Of a stretch of 64,000 nt of DNA, positions 49,979 through 57,427 are shown piece after piece (positions within the stretch are counted from its first letter, which is position 1; each line of letters starts with the position of its first letter). Location: positions 186,001 to 250,000 of the forward strand of contig NZ_BNBD01000006.1 in NCBI RefSeq assembly GCF_014654785.1. Reading direction: 5' to 3'. The DNA comes from Streptomyces mashuensis (GTDB lineage Bacteria; Actinomycetota; Actinomycetes; Streptomycetales; Streptomycetaceae). Position numbers and translations under genes: made by a program. Under the pieces are notes generated by a model. The model did not search any database and had not been told where the DNA came from. It saw only the letters and a list, made by a program, of their open reading frames with translations.

Positions 49979-51679
49979 TCAGAAGCCCGCCGGCTCCACG
50001 TACACGCCCCACTCGTCGCGCAGGGCGTCGCAGATCTCGCCGAGGGTCGCCTCGGCGCGCACCGCCTCCAGCATCGGCTCGATCATGTTCGAGCCGTCGC
50101 GGGCCGCGGCCAGCATGGCGTCCAGGGCGGCCCGCACCGCCACGTCGTCGCGCGCCGCCTTGCGGCCGGCCAGCACCCGCACCTGCTCGCGCTCCACCTC
50201 GTGGCTCACCCGGAGGATCTCCAGGTCGCCGGTGACCGAGCCCTCGTGGCAGTTGACGCCGACGACGCGCTTCTCGCCCTTCTCCAGGGCCTGCTGGTAG
50301 CGGAAGGCGCTCTCGGCGATCTCGCCGGTGAACCAGCCGTCCTCGATGCCGCGCAGGATGCCGGACGTGATGGGCCCGATGGGGTGCTTGCCGTCCGGGT
50401 GGGCGCGCAGGCCGCGCTCCTTGATCTGCTCGAAGATCTTCTCGGCCTCGGCCTCGATGCGGTCCGTGAGCTGCTCGACGTACCACGAGCCGCCCAGCGG
50501 GTCGGCGACGTTGGCCACGCCGGTCTCCTCCATCAGCACCTGCTGGGTGCGCAGCGCGATCTCCGCGGCCTGCTCGCTGGGGAGGGCGAGGGTCTCGTCG
50601 AGGGCGTTGGTGTGCAGCGAGTTGGTGCCGCCGAGCACGGCCGCCAGGGCCTCCACGGCCGTCCGCACGACGTTGTTGTACGGCTGCTGCGCCGTGAGCG
50701 ACACGCCGGCGGTCTGCGTGTGGAAGCGCAGCCACTGCGCCTTCTCCGTCTGCGCGCCGTAGACCTCCTTCATCCAGCGGGCCCAGATGCGGCGGGCCGC
50801 CCGGAACTTGGCGATCTCCTCGAAGAAGTCGACGTGCGCGTCGAAGAAGAACGACAGGCCCGGCGCGAACGTGTCCACGTCCAGGCCCCGCGACAGGCCC
50901 AGCTCGACGTACCCGAAGCCGTCGGCCAGCGTGTACGCCAGCTCCTGCGCGGCCGTGGCCCCCGCCTCGCGGATGTGGTAGCCGGAGACCGACAGCGGCT
51001 TGTACGCGGGGATGTGGCGCGTGCAGTGCTCCATCAGGTCGCCGATGAGGCGCAGGTGCGGCTCGGGCGCGAACAGCCACTCCTTCTGCGCGATGTACTC
51101 CTTGAAGATGTCCGTCTGGAGCGTGCCGTTGAGGACGCGCGGGTCGGCGCCCTGCCGCTCGGCGGCCACCAGGTACATGCAGAAGACGGGGACGGCCGGG
51201 CCGCTGATCGTCATCGACGTGGTGACGTCGCCGAGCGGGATGTCCCGGAACAGCACCTCCATGTCGGCGGCGGAGTCGATCGCCACGCCGCAGTGGCCGA
51301 CCTCGCCCAGCGAGCGCGGGTCGTCCGAGTCGCGGCCCATGAGGGTGGGCATGTCGAAGGCCACGCTGAGCCCGCCGCCGCCGGCGGCGAGGATCATCTT
51401 GTACCGCTCGTTGGTCTGCTCGGCGTTGCCGAAGCCGGCGAACTGGCGGATGGTCCACGTCCGCCCCCGGTAGCCGGTGGCGTACAGGCCCCGCGTGAAG
51501 GGGTACTCGCCGGGCCAGCCGATGCGCTCGAAGCCCTCGTAGACGTCGCCGGGACGCGGTCCGTAGACGGGCTCGACCTCGGCGCCGGAGAGGGTGGTGA
51601 AGTCCGCGTCGCGCGTGCGCGCGGCGTCGAACCGTGCCTGCCAGCGGCTGCGCCCCGCTGCGATGGCTGCTGCGTCCAT
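49979..51679 (-). CDS. icmA: Isobutyryl-CoA mutase large subunit
   Basis: 566 residues, exactly the length of the S. cinnamonensis IcmA (from memory). B12-dependent mutase converting isobutyryl-CoA and n-butyryl-CoA, linking valine breakdown to polyketide precursors. The residues that tell it from methylmalonyl-CoA mutase are present at the published numbers: Phe80 (IRQFAGF, Tyr in MCM) and Gln198 (YIAQKEW, Arg in MCM). There is no C-terminal B12-binding domain; the small subunit IcmB must be elsewhere. Start ATG 51679. A 38-base perfect palindrome lies just upstream. Corresponds to SCO5415. Confidence 0.95.
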   Translation of the reverse strand: MDAAAIAAGRSRWQARFDAARTRDADFTTLSGAEVEPVYGPRPGDVYEGFERIGWPGEYPFTRGLYATGYRGRTWTIRQFAGFGNAEQTNERYKMILAAGGGGLSVAFDMPTLMGRDSDDPRSLGEVGHCGVAIDSAADMEVLFRDIPLGDVTTSMTISGPAVPVFCMYLVAAERQGADPRVLNGTLQTDIFKEYIAQKEWLFAPEPHLRLIGDLMEHCTRHIPAYKPLSVSGYHIREAGATAAQELAYTLADGFGYVELGLSRGLDVDTFAPGLSFFFDAHVDFFEEIAKFRAARRIWARWMKEVYGAQTEKAQWLRFHTQTAGVSLTAQQPYNNVVRTAVEALAAVLGGTNSLHTNALDETLALPSEQAAEIALRTQQVLMEETGVANVADPLGGSWYVEQLTDRIEAEAEKIFEQIKERGLRAHPDGKHPIGPITSGILRGIEDGWFTGEIAESAFRYQQALEKGEKRVVGVNCHEGSVTGDLEILRVSHEVEREQVRVLAGRKAARDDVAVRAALDAMLAAARDGSNMIEPMLEAVRAEATLGEICDALRDEWGVYVEPAGF

Positions 51680-51712
51680 GGTGGTGTGTCGCCTCTCCGT
51701 GCCCCGTTGCCC

Positions 51713-51750
51713 CGCGAAAATTTAGTAGGACGTCCTACTAAATTTTCGCG
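51713..51750. promoter_or_regulatory. 38-base perfect palindrome upstream of icmA
   Basis: Each arm is 19 bases, left arm CGCGAAAATTTAGTAGGAC, with no central spacer. It is AT-rich in a very GC-rich setting and centred 52 bases before the icmA start, where a promoter should be. It is most likely a regulator-binding site. It also lies 80 bases after the stop of the upstream DUF3817 gene, so a terminator role is the alternative. Confidence 0.75.
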
Positions 51751-51810
51751 CAAGAGTGCCCCGGACACAAGGGGCCACAAGGGGCGGCGTGTCCGGGGCT
51801 CCCGGGAGGC

Positions 51811-51842
51811 GCGTCAGGCGCTCACGGCGTCAGGCACTCACG
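51811..51842. repeat. 16-base tandem duplication at the 3' end of a DUF3817 gene
   Basis: GCGTCAGGCGCTCACG and GCGTCAGGCACTCACG lie head to tail with one mismatch, covering the stop codon region. Probably a small slippage duplication. Confidence 0.6.
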
Positions 51843-52168
51843 GCGTCGGCCGGCGTGGTGGCGACCAGCGGCCGGACCTCGGCGACGACCTGGCGCTCGA
51901 CGAAAAACGCGGCCAGCGGGATCGTGCCGGCGATGAGCACCCACAGCTGCCTGCCGACCGGCCACTTCGCCTTGGAGCCGAGGTCGAAGGCGAAGACCAG
52001 GTAGATCACGAACAGCCAGCCGTGCGCGATGCCCACGACCTTGGTGAACGACGCGGCACCGTCCATGTCCAGGCCGTACTTGGCGATCACGCCGAGGCAG
52101 AGGAGGACGAGCAGGACGCCGGTCACGTAGGCCATCACGCGGTAACGGGTGAGCACGCTGGATTTCAT
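51830..52168 (-). CDS. DUF3817 membrane protein
   Basis: 112 residues from ATG 52168 (MKSSVLTRYRVMAYVTGVLL). Three TM segments (about 12-30, 45-63, 75-92), with GIAHGWLFVIYLVFAFDLGS typical of DUF3817. There is no ribosome-binding site. The box TACGCT ends 7 bases before the ATG, so it is probably leaderless. A paralogue is at 53152-53496. Function unknown. Confidence 0.85.
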   Translation of the reverse strand: MKSSVLTRYRVMAYVTGVLLVLLCLGVIAKYGLDMDGAASFTKVVGIAHGWLFVIYLVFAFDLGSKAKWPVGRQLWVLIAGTIPLAAFFVERQVVAEVRPLVATTPADAVSA

Positions 52169-52216
52169 GACAGCGAGCGTAACGGCATCTACCGGGGCGA
52201 TCTTCGCCACCCCGCG

Positions 52217-52747
52217 CTAGCCCTGCTCCGTACCCTCGTCCGCGTCGGTGAAGTCACCCGACGCGACCCGCAGCGGCCGCAGCAGCCGGAAGATCTCGCC
52301 GCACTCCTCCGCGTCGTACGCGCCCAGCCCGAAGTCCATGGCCATCAGGTCGCGCGTGGCCGACTCGACCACCTCGCGCCCCTTGTCGGTGATCGACGCG
52401 AGCGTGCCGCGGCCGTCGTTGGGGTTGCGGCGCTTGGCGACCAGGCCCTGGGCGACCAGGCGGTCCACGGTGTTGGTCACCGACGTGGGGTGCACCATCA
52501 GCCGCTCGCCGATCTTCGACATCGGCAGCTCGCCCGCCCGCGAGAAGGTCAGCAGCACGAGCGCCTCGTACCGCGCGAATGTCAGCCCGTAGGGCCGGAC
52601 CACCGCGTCGACCTGCCCCAGCAGGATCTGGTGGGCACGCATCACCGAGGTGATCGCCGCCATGGACGGCACCGACCCCCAGCGCTGCTTCCACAGCTCG
52701 TCGGCGCGGGCGATCGGATCGAAGGGGAGGCTGAGGGGCTTGGGCAC
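52217..52747 (-). CDS. MarR-family transcriptional regulator
   Basis: 176 residues. Winged helix: ELPMSKIGERLMVHPTSVTN with TVDRLVAQGLVAKRRNPNDG, and the wing DGRGTLASITDKG. Start GTG 52747 without a ribosome-binding site; TAGGCT ends 7 bases upstream. It precedes the DUF3817 gene in the same direction. Corresponds to SCO5413 (from memory). Ligand unknown. Confidence 0.92.
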   Translation of the reverse strand: MPKPLSLPFDPIARADELWKQRWGSVPSMAAITSVMRAHQILLGQVDAVVRPYGLTFARYEALVLLTFSRAGELPMSKIGERLMVHPTSVTNTVDRLVAQGLVAKRRNPNDGRGTLASITDKGREVVESATRDLMAMDFGLGAYDAEECGEIFRLLRPLRVASGDFTDADEGTEQG

Positions 52748-52864
52748 GCCACCGAGCCTACCCGGGTGCCCGCACCGCGGGCCCGGCCGTCCGTGATCCG
52801 GAACGGCCGGGCCCGCGGCGGCACATGATCGCGAGGACCGGTCGGGAAACGGGTCGGGAACGCG

Positions 52865-53155
52865 TCAGGCGAGATACCGCTCCACGGTCTCCACCTTCGA
52901 CGTCAGCCCGTCCGTCACACCCGGCCGGATGTCGGCCTTCAGTACGAGCGAGACGCGCCCGCAGCGGGCCTCGACGGCGGCGACGGCCCGCCGGACGACG
53001 TCCATCACCTCGTCCCACTCGCCCTCGAGCGAGGTGAACATCGCATCGGTGCGGTTGGGCAGCCCGGACTCGCGGACGACACGGACGGCGTCGGCGACGT
53101 ACTGCCCCACGTCCTCACCGACGCCCAGCGGCGTCACGGAAAAGGCGACGATCAT
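52865..53155 (-). CDS. MTH1187-family thiamine-binding protein
   Basis: 96 residues. MIVAFSVTPLGVGEDVGQYV and SLEGEWDEVMDVVRRAVAAV are typical of the small DUF77/MTH1187 alpha-beta proteins, which bind thiamine or related pyrimidines. Start ATG 53155 overlaps by 4 bases the stop of the upstream DUF3817 gene. Cytosolic; exact role not known. Confidence 0.88.
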   Translation of the reverse strand: MIVAFSVTPLGVGEDVGQYVADAVRVVRESGLPNRTDAMFTSLEGEWDEVMDVVRRAVAAVEARCGRVSLVLKADIRPGVTDGLTSKVETVERYLA

Positions 53156-53496
53156 GCGTTGACCACGCTTTCCTTGCGCGCACGGGCGGCGATGACCTGC
53201 GCCTCGGTCTCGCGGCGCAGCATGCGGTCGGCGAAGAAGCCGCCGGTGGGGACGATCGACAGGATGAAGATCAGGGCGGCCCGGGTCCAGAGCCACTTGG
53301 TGCGGTTCCAGGCGTCGAGCAGGAAGACGACGTAGAAGATGAACGCGATGCCGTGCACCCAGCCCATGACGGGCACGGCGTTGAACGACGTCGTGTTCTT
53401 CAGCACGATGCAGACGATCAGGAGCAGCCAGGAAACGGCCTCCGGGACGGAGACAAGGCGGAGCCGGCGCAGGGCGGAGGCGGTCTTGAGGTCCAC
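53152..53496 (-). CDS. DUF3817 membrane protein (paralogue)
   Basis: 114 residues. Three TM segments (about 19-36, 44-62, 70-88), with VMGWVHGIAFIFYVVFLLDA matching the same region of the protein at 51830-52168. Start GTG 53496 with GAAAGG upstream. Coupled to the thiamine-binding-like gene. Function unknown. Confidence 0.85.
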   Translation of the reverse strand: MDLKTASALRRLRLVSVPEAVSWLLLIVCIVLKNTTSFNAVPVMGWVHGIAFIFYVVFLLDAWNRTKWLWTRAALIFILSIVPTGGFFADRMLRRETEAQVIAARARKESVVNA

Positions 53497-53625
53497 GGGG
53501 GCACCTTTCGGTCGCGTGGCGGTACGGATCGATGACTGCTTGTGACGGCGTTCACAAGCGTCCCCATTGTCGCAGCCCCGGCGCCGATCACCGGATCCGG
53601 GTGCCTTCCGGTCAGTGGGGGCCTG

Positions 53626-53653
53626 TTGGAGGCGTATGTCCGCCCGCTACGGT
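53626..53653 (+). promoter_or_regulatory. Promoter of the AIM24 operon, probably leaderless
   Basis: TTGGAG (53626-53631), a 16-base spacer, TACGGT (53648-53653), ending 7 bases before the GTG start of the first AIM24 gene. No ribosome-binding site is seen. Confidence 0.5.
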
Positions 53654-53660
53654 CTCCGCC

Positions 53661-54299
53661 GTGGCTCAGTTTCGGCTCCACGGGAGCAAGGTCCTCGCCG
53701 TCGACATGGCGGGCGACGCGGTCAAGGCCAAGAACGGCTCGATGGTCGCGTACGAGGGCGAGATGACGTTCAAGAAGTTGACGGGCGGCGGTGACGGCCT
53801 GCGCGGGATGATGACGCGCCGGCTCACCGGCGAGCAGATGGAAGTGATGGAGGTGAAGGGGCACGGCACCTGCTACTTCGCCGACCGGGCGAGCGAGATC
53901 AACCTGGTCTCGCTGCACGGCGAGACGCTCTACGTCGAGGCCAGCAACCTGCTGTGCACCGAGGCGTCGCTGCGCACGGGGACGACCTTCACGGGCCTGC
54001 GGGGCGCCTCGCAGGGCAACGGCCTGTTCACCACGACGGTGGAGGGCACGGGCCAGGCGGCGATCCTCTCCGACGGCACGGCGATCGTGCTGCGGGTGAC
54101 GCCGCAGCTGCCGCTCCAGGTGGACCCGGGCGCGTACATCGCGCACACCGGCCGGCTGCGGCAGCACTTCCAGTCGGGCGTGAACTTCCGGACCTTCCTG
54201 GGCGAGGGCTCGGGCGAGGCGTTCCAGATCCGCTTCGAGGGCGAGGGGCTGGTGTACGTGCAGCCGAGCGAGCGCAACACCATCGGGGGTGAGGTGTGA
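53661..54299 (+). CDS. AIM24-family protein 1
   Basis: 212 residues. AIM24/TRAP-like beta fold: GSMVAYEGEMTFKKLTGGGD, FTTTVEGTGQAAILSDGTAI, and the ending GEGLVYVQPSERN. Start GTG 53661 (VAQFRLHGSKVLAVDMAGDA). It overlaps the next paralogue by one base. Bacterial AIM24 proteins often stand near stress or cell-surface genes; the role here is unknown. Confidence 0.88.
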   Translation: MAQFRLHGSKVLAVDMAGDAVKAKNGSMVAYEGEMTFKKLTGGGDGLRGMMTRRLTGEQMEVMEVKGHGTCYFADRASEINLVSLHGETLYVEASNLLCTEASLRTGTTFTGLRGASQGNGLFTTTVEGTGQAAILSDGTAIVLRVTPQLPLQVDPGAYIAHTGRLRQHFQSGVNFRTFLGEGSGEAFQIRFEGEGLVYVQPSERNTIGGEV

Positions 54300-54949
54300 T
54301 GCCGTTCCGGCTTCTCAACTCCCGCATGGTCGAGGCCCAGGTCGTCCCCGGGCAGCGGCTGTTCAGCCAGCGCGGGGCGATGCTCGCGTACCGCGGCGAG
54401 GTGTCGTTCACGCCGAGTATCACCGGCGGCCAGGGCGGCGTCATGGGGATGATCGGCCGCCGCGTGGCCAACGAGGCGACCCCGCTGATGGCGGTGGAGG
54501 GCAGCGGCACGGTGATGTTCGGCCACGGCGGTCACCACGTGCACGTGGTGGAGCTGTCGGGCGACACGCTGTACGTGGAGGCGGACCGGCTGCTGGCGTT
54601 CGACGGGACGCTCCAGCAGGGGACGATGTTCATGGGCTCGCAGGGCGGCGTCATGGGCATCGTGCGCGGCCAGGTGACCGGCCAGGGCCTGTTCACCACG
54701 ACCCTCAAGGGCCACGGCGCGGTGGCGGTGATGGCGCACGGTGGCGTCATCGAGCTGCCGATCACCCCGCACCGCCCCGTGGTCGTCGACCCGCAGGCGT
54801 ACGTGGCGCACCGCGGCGACGTCCGCAACAAGCTGTCGGCGGCGCTCGGCTGGCGCGAGGTGGTGGGCCGCGGCTCGGGCGAGGCGTTCCGCCTGGAGCT
54901 GTCCGGCAACGGCACGGTGTACGTGCAGGCATCGGAGGAGAAGCTGTGA
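54299..54949 (+). CDS. AIM24-family protein 2
   Basis: 216 residues. The same fold: GAMLAYRGEVSFTPSITGGQ, MAVEGSGTVMFGHGGHHVHV, LFTTTLKGHGAVAVMAHGGV, ending GNGTVYVQASEEKL. ATG 54299 overlaps the preceding stop (TGATG), with GAGGTG upstream. A GTG one codon earlier is possible. Closely similar to the first copy, so the operon arose by tandem duplication. Confidence 0.88.
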   Translation: MPFRLLNSRMVEAQVVPGQRLFSQRGAMLAYRGEVSFTPSITGGQGGVMGMIGRRVANEATPLMAVEGSGTVMFGHGGHHVHVVELSGDTLYVEADRLLAFDGTLQQGTMFMGSQGGVMGIVRGQVTGQGLFTTTLKGHGAVAVMAHGGVIELPITPHRPVVVDPQAYVAHRGDVRNKLSAALGWREVVGRGSGEAFRLELSGNGTVYVQASEEKL

Positions 54950-55719
54950 ACGGCCCGGTGATCCACGACGCGACCACGCTGCCGGTCGACGACAACGTCA
55001 ATCCGTACGCCTTCAGTGTGGAGCTCAAGGGCAGCAAGTGGTTCCTGCAGAAGGGGAAGATGATCGCCTACTACGGGCGGATCGACTTCCACGGCATCGG
55101 GCACGGCCCACTGGACCGGCTGATCGCGGGGAGCTTCCACTCGCCGCTGCACGCCGCGGACTGGGTGGTGGCCGAGGGGCAGGGCAAGATGCTGCTGGCC
55201 GACCGGTCCTTCGACGTGAACTCGTACGACCTGGAGGACGGCAACCTGACGGTGCGGTCGGGGAACCTGCTGGCGTTCGAGCCGTCGCTGTCGCTGAAGC
55301 AGTCGATCGTGCCGGGGTTCCTGACGCTGATCGGGACGGGGAAGTTCGTGGCGGCGTCGAACGGGCCGGTGGTCTTCGTGGAGCCGCCGATCCGGGTGGA
55401 CCCGCAGGCGCTGGTGGGCTGGGCGGACTGCCCGTCGCCGTGCCACCACTACGACCACCAGTACCTGCGCGGCGTCATGGGCGGGGTGCGGCGGCTGACG
55501 GGGCTGGGGGGCGCGTCGGGCGAGGAGCACCAGTTCGAGTTCGTGGGCGCGGGCACGGTGCTGCTCCAGTCGACGGAGCAGCTGATGGCGGAGGCCCCCA
55601 CGGGCGAGGGCCCGCCGGACGAGGCCGGGGTGCCGGGCGGGGGCGGGGGCCACGGGAATCAGCCAATGCCGCGTCTTCCGGGTCAGCTCGGCGACCTCCA
55701 GCGCCGTTTCGGGCTGTGA
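54946..55719 (+). CDS. AIM24-family protein 3
   Basis: 257 residues, the most diverged copy. SVELKGSKWFLQKGKMIAYY, VAEGQGKMLLADRSFDVNSY and GAGTVLLQSTEQLM mark the fold. It has an extra CPSPCHHYDHQYLRG segment and a Gly/Pro-rich C-terminal tail (PPDEAGVPGGGGGHGN). GTG 54946 overlaps the previous stop; GGAGGA is upstream. Last gene of the three-gene operon. Confidence 0.88.
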   Translation: MNGPVIHDATTLPVDDNVNPYAFSVELKGSKWFLQKGKMIAYYGRIDFHGIGHGPLDRLIAGSFHSPLHAADWVVAEGQGKMLLADRSFDVNSYDLEDGNLTVRSGNLLAFEPSLSLKQSIVPGFLTLIGTGKFVAASNGPVVFVEPPIRVDPQALVGWADCPSPCHHYDHQYLRGVMGGVRRLTGLGGASGEEHQFEFVGAGTVLLQSTEQLMAEAPTGEGPPDEAGVPGGGGGHGNQPMPRLPGQLGDLQRRFGL

Positions 55720-55828
55720 GCGGTAGTCTGCGCAGGGTGACGGTCGAACGCTTGACCTGTCACTTTGCCGGCGACGGCGACCAACCCCCAATTGGTTAGC
55801 ATTTCAACTTCTTAGGTAGAATCCATCT

Positions 55829-56305
55829 ATGGACACCCAGAACGGCACCCGCTGGCTCAGCGAAGAGGAACAGCGCGCCTGGCGTGCCCACCTCGAGGTG
55901 AGCCGGCTGCTGATGCACCAGCTCGAACGGGATCTGCAGCCGTTCGGCCTCACCAACAACGACTACGAGATCCTGGTCAACCTCTCGGAGTCGAAGGACC
56001 ACCGGATGCGCATGAGCGACCTCGCCACGGCCACCCTCCAGTCCAAGAGCCGCCTCTCGCACCAGATCACCCGAATGGAGAACGCCGGCCTCGTCCGCCG
56101 CGAGAACTGCGAGTCCGACCGCCGCGGCCTCTTCGCGGTCCTCACGGACCAGGGCTGGGAAACCATGCGCAAGGTCGCCCCCCACCACGTCGCCTCGGTC
56201 CGCGAACACTTCATCGACCTCCTGTCCCCGGAAGACCTCAAGGCCCTCCGCGACTCCCTGACCCCGGTGGCGGAGCATTTGCGAGCCACGCGAGGGAAGG
56301 GCTGA
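55829..56305 (+). CDS. absC: MarR-family regulator, AbsC-like
   Basis: 158 residues. Winged helix MRMSDLATATLQSKSRLSHQ with ITRMENAGLVRRENCESDRR, ending in GLFAVLTDQGWETM. Length and position match AbsC (SCO5405, 158 residues from memory), a MarR protein needed for antibiotic production under zinc limitation in S. coelicolor. Start ATG 55829; TAGAAT ends 6 bases upstream, so probably leaderless. The upstream region is unusually AT-rich and holds CCAATTGG (55788-55795), a possible autoregulatory site. Orthology is by context, not by search. Confidence 0.85.
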   Translation: MDTQNGTRWLSEEEQRAWRAHLEVSRLLMHQLERDLQPFGLTNNDYEILVNLSESKDHRMRMSDLATATLQSKSRLSHQITRMENAGLVRRENCESDRRGLFAVLTDQGWETMRKVAPHHVASVREHFIDLLSPEDLKALRDSLTPVAEHLRATRGKG

Positions 56306-56322
56306 GGGTTCATAGTCACGCC

Positions 56323-56356
56323 GAAAGGTCCGCCGGAGGAATCCGGCGGACCTTTC
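56323..56356 (+). terminator. Terminator after the absC-like gene
   Basis: A 14-base perfect stem: GAAAGGTCCGCCGG (56323-56336) and its complement (56343-56356), AGGAAT loop. It also separates this gene from the convergent toxin-locus genes. Confidence 0.8.
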
Positions 56357-56365
56357 GATCTCTCT

Positions 56366-56626
56366 TCACCTTCCCGCTTCCCCCGAATCCCGGTTCAGCA
56401 GTCGGCGACGAATGTGATCAGCCTCTGCGCGCGCCGCTTCCGACTCGCTCAACGCCTGCCGGCGATCCACAGCGTGGGGCAACACCTGGGAGACGTCACG
56501 AAGAGCATCTGCGAAAGCCTCTCTCCAGGCTGCAAATGCCTCGCTCTCTTCCCCGTTCGCCGGCCGCTTCGAGCGCACTTCCCGAATGCGCCGCAACGCG
56601 GCTCGCTGCTCAGGGGTAGCGGTCAC
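56366..56626 (-). CDS. Small hypothetical protein
   Basis: 86 residues from GTG 56626 (VTATPEQRAALRRIREVRSK). Charged and probably all-helical (FAAWREAFADALRDVSQVLP, ESEAARAEADHIRRRLLNRD). No family recognised. It starts 7 bases after the preceding frame, in the lower-GC tail downstream of the RHS toxin gene. It may be an orphan immunity or accessory gene. Confidence 0.5.
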   Translation of the reverse strand: MTATPEQRAALRRIREVRSKRPANGEESEAFAAWREAFADALRDVSQVLPHAVDRRQALSESEAARAEADHIRRRLLNRDSGEAGR

Positions 56627-56633
56627 GGCAAAA

Positions 56634-57044
56634 TCATCCCTTCACTCCCCGAAGTGGCAGTAGCCGTCGGCGTGCCGGACACGGGGGCCGCCGGGAACGT
56701 CCCGGAAGCCAGGCCCCGGCCCTGAGTCCGGACATCATGGCTTCGCCTCCCACTCTCCATTCATCCCCGTCCCGCTCTGAGCAACAGCTCATAGAGCTCG
56801 GAAACCTTGTCACGGATGCAACAGAGGGGCGACACCGCCATACCGCTGGGTCTTCCGTCTCGCCGTCCGGGACCAGCCCTCTTCGTCGTCCCACCAGCCG
56901 GTCGTCGTACGAGCCGGCCTCCCAAGCAAGGGCACCTCTGGCGGTGGGCACAAACCTGTTGAGACTCACCGCCTCCATCTCACGACTTTCCTCGAGACCC
57001 AGCTTCACGACCTGAAACTCTTCCCGAGCACGGCAAGCGTTCAT
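56634..57044 (-). pseudogene. Frame of unclear status downstream of the toxin locus
   Basis: 136 codons. The N-terminal part (EEFQVVKLGLEESREMEAVS, SLNRFVPTARGALAWEAGS) looks protein-like. The rest is rich in Arg, Cys and Pro and reads better in other frames: one gives CCIRDKVSELYELLLRAG before a stop. A frameshifted gene is therefore more likely than an intact one. It may be the remnant of a displaced immunity or toxin cassette. Confidence 0.4.
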
Positions 57045-57101
57045 GACTGGCCGGGCTCCCGTTCATGTCGACTTCGTCAGCTACTGCCGTCACCCAGCCC
57101 G

Positions 57102-57134
57102 GAAGCCCCGCCAGAACAAAGCTGACGGGGCTTC
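57102..57134 (-). terminator. Terminator of the toxin-immunity operon
   Basis: GAAGCCCCG (57102-57110) pairs with CGGGGCTTC (57126-57134). It lies 32 bases after the stop of the candidate immunity gene on the minus strand. Confidence 0.6.
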
Positions 57135-57165
57135 ACGGGATGGAGTTGCAACGCGCTTCAGCAGG

Positions 57166-57426
57166 TTACCGCTCGCGCCGCCTCGACTCGCGAGCCAGCG
57201 AAAAATCCTCCCGAAGGAGACTTCCCCTGAAGGGAGTCCTGGAATCATCGAGAACGACGACCCGCAACGGATTTCCAACCTCTCGACAACTCACGCCGTC
57301 AGGCCCGAGAGGGATCTTGAGATTGTCAATGAAGCCGCGCTCACCATCTCCTGTCTCGACAGCCACCCCCCATGCGAGAACGGCGACTACGGTTACATCG
57401 ACTTCCTGGTCAACCAGTACGGTCAC
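57166..57426 (-). CDS. Candidate immunity protein of the RHS toxin
   Basis: 86 residues from GTG 57426, one base after the RHS stop (TGA-A-GTG), with GAAGG upstream inside the toxin gene. The sequence VVAVLAWGVAVETGDGERGF with IDNLKIP suggests a small S1/OB-like beta fold, and VVVLDDSRTPFRGSLLRED follows. In RHS loci the gene directly after the variable tip normally encodes the specific antidote. The base composition is lower in GC, like the toxin tip. Function is inferred from position only. Confidence 0.65.
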   Translation of the reverse strand: MTVLVDQEVDVTVVAVLAWGVAVETGDGERGFIDNLKIPLGPDGVSCREVGNPLRVVVLDDSRTPFRGSLLREDFSLARESRRRER

Positions 57427-57427
57427 T

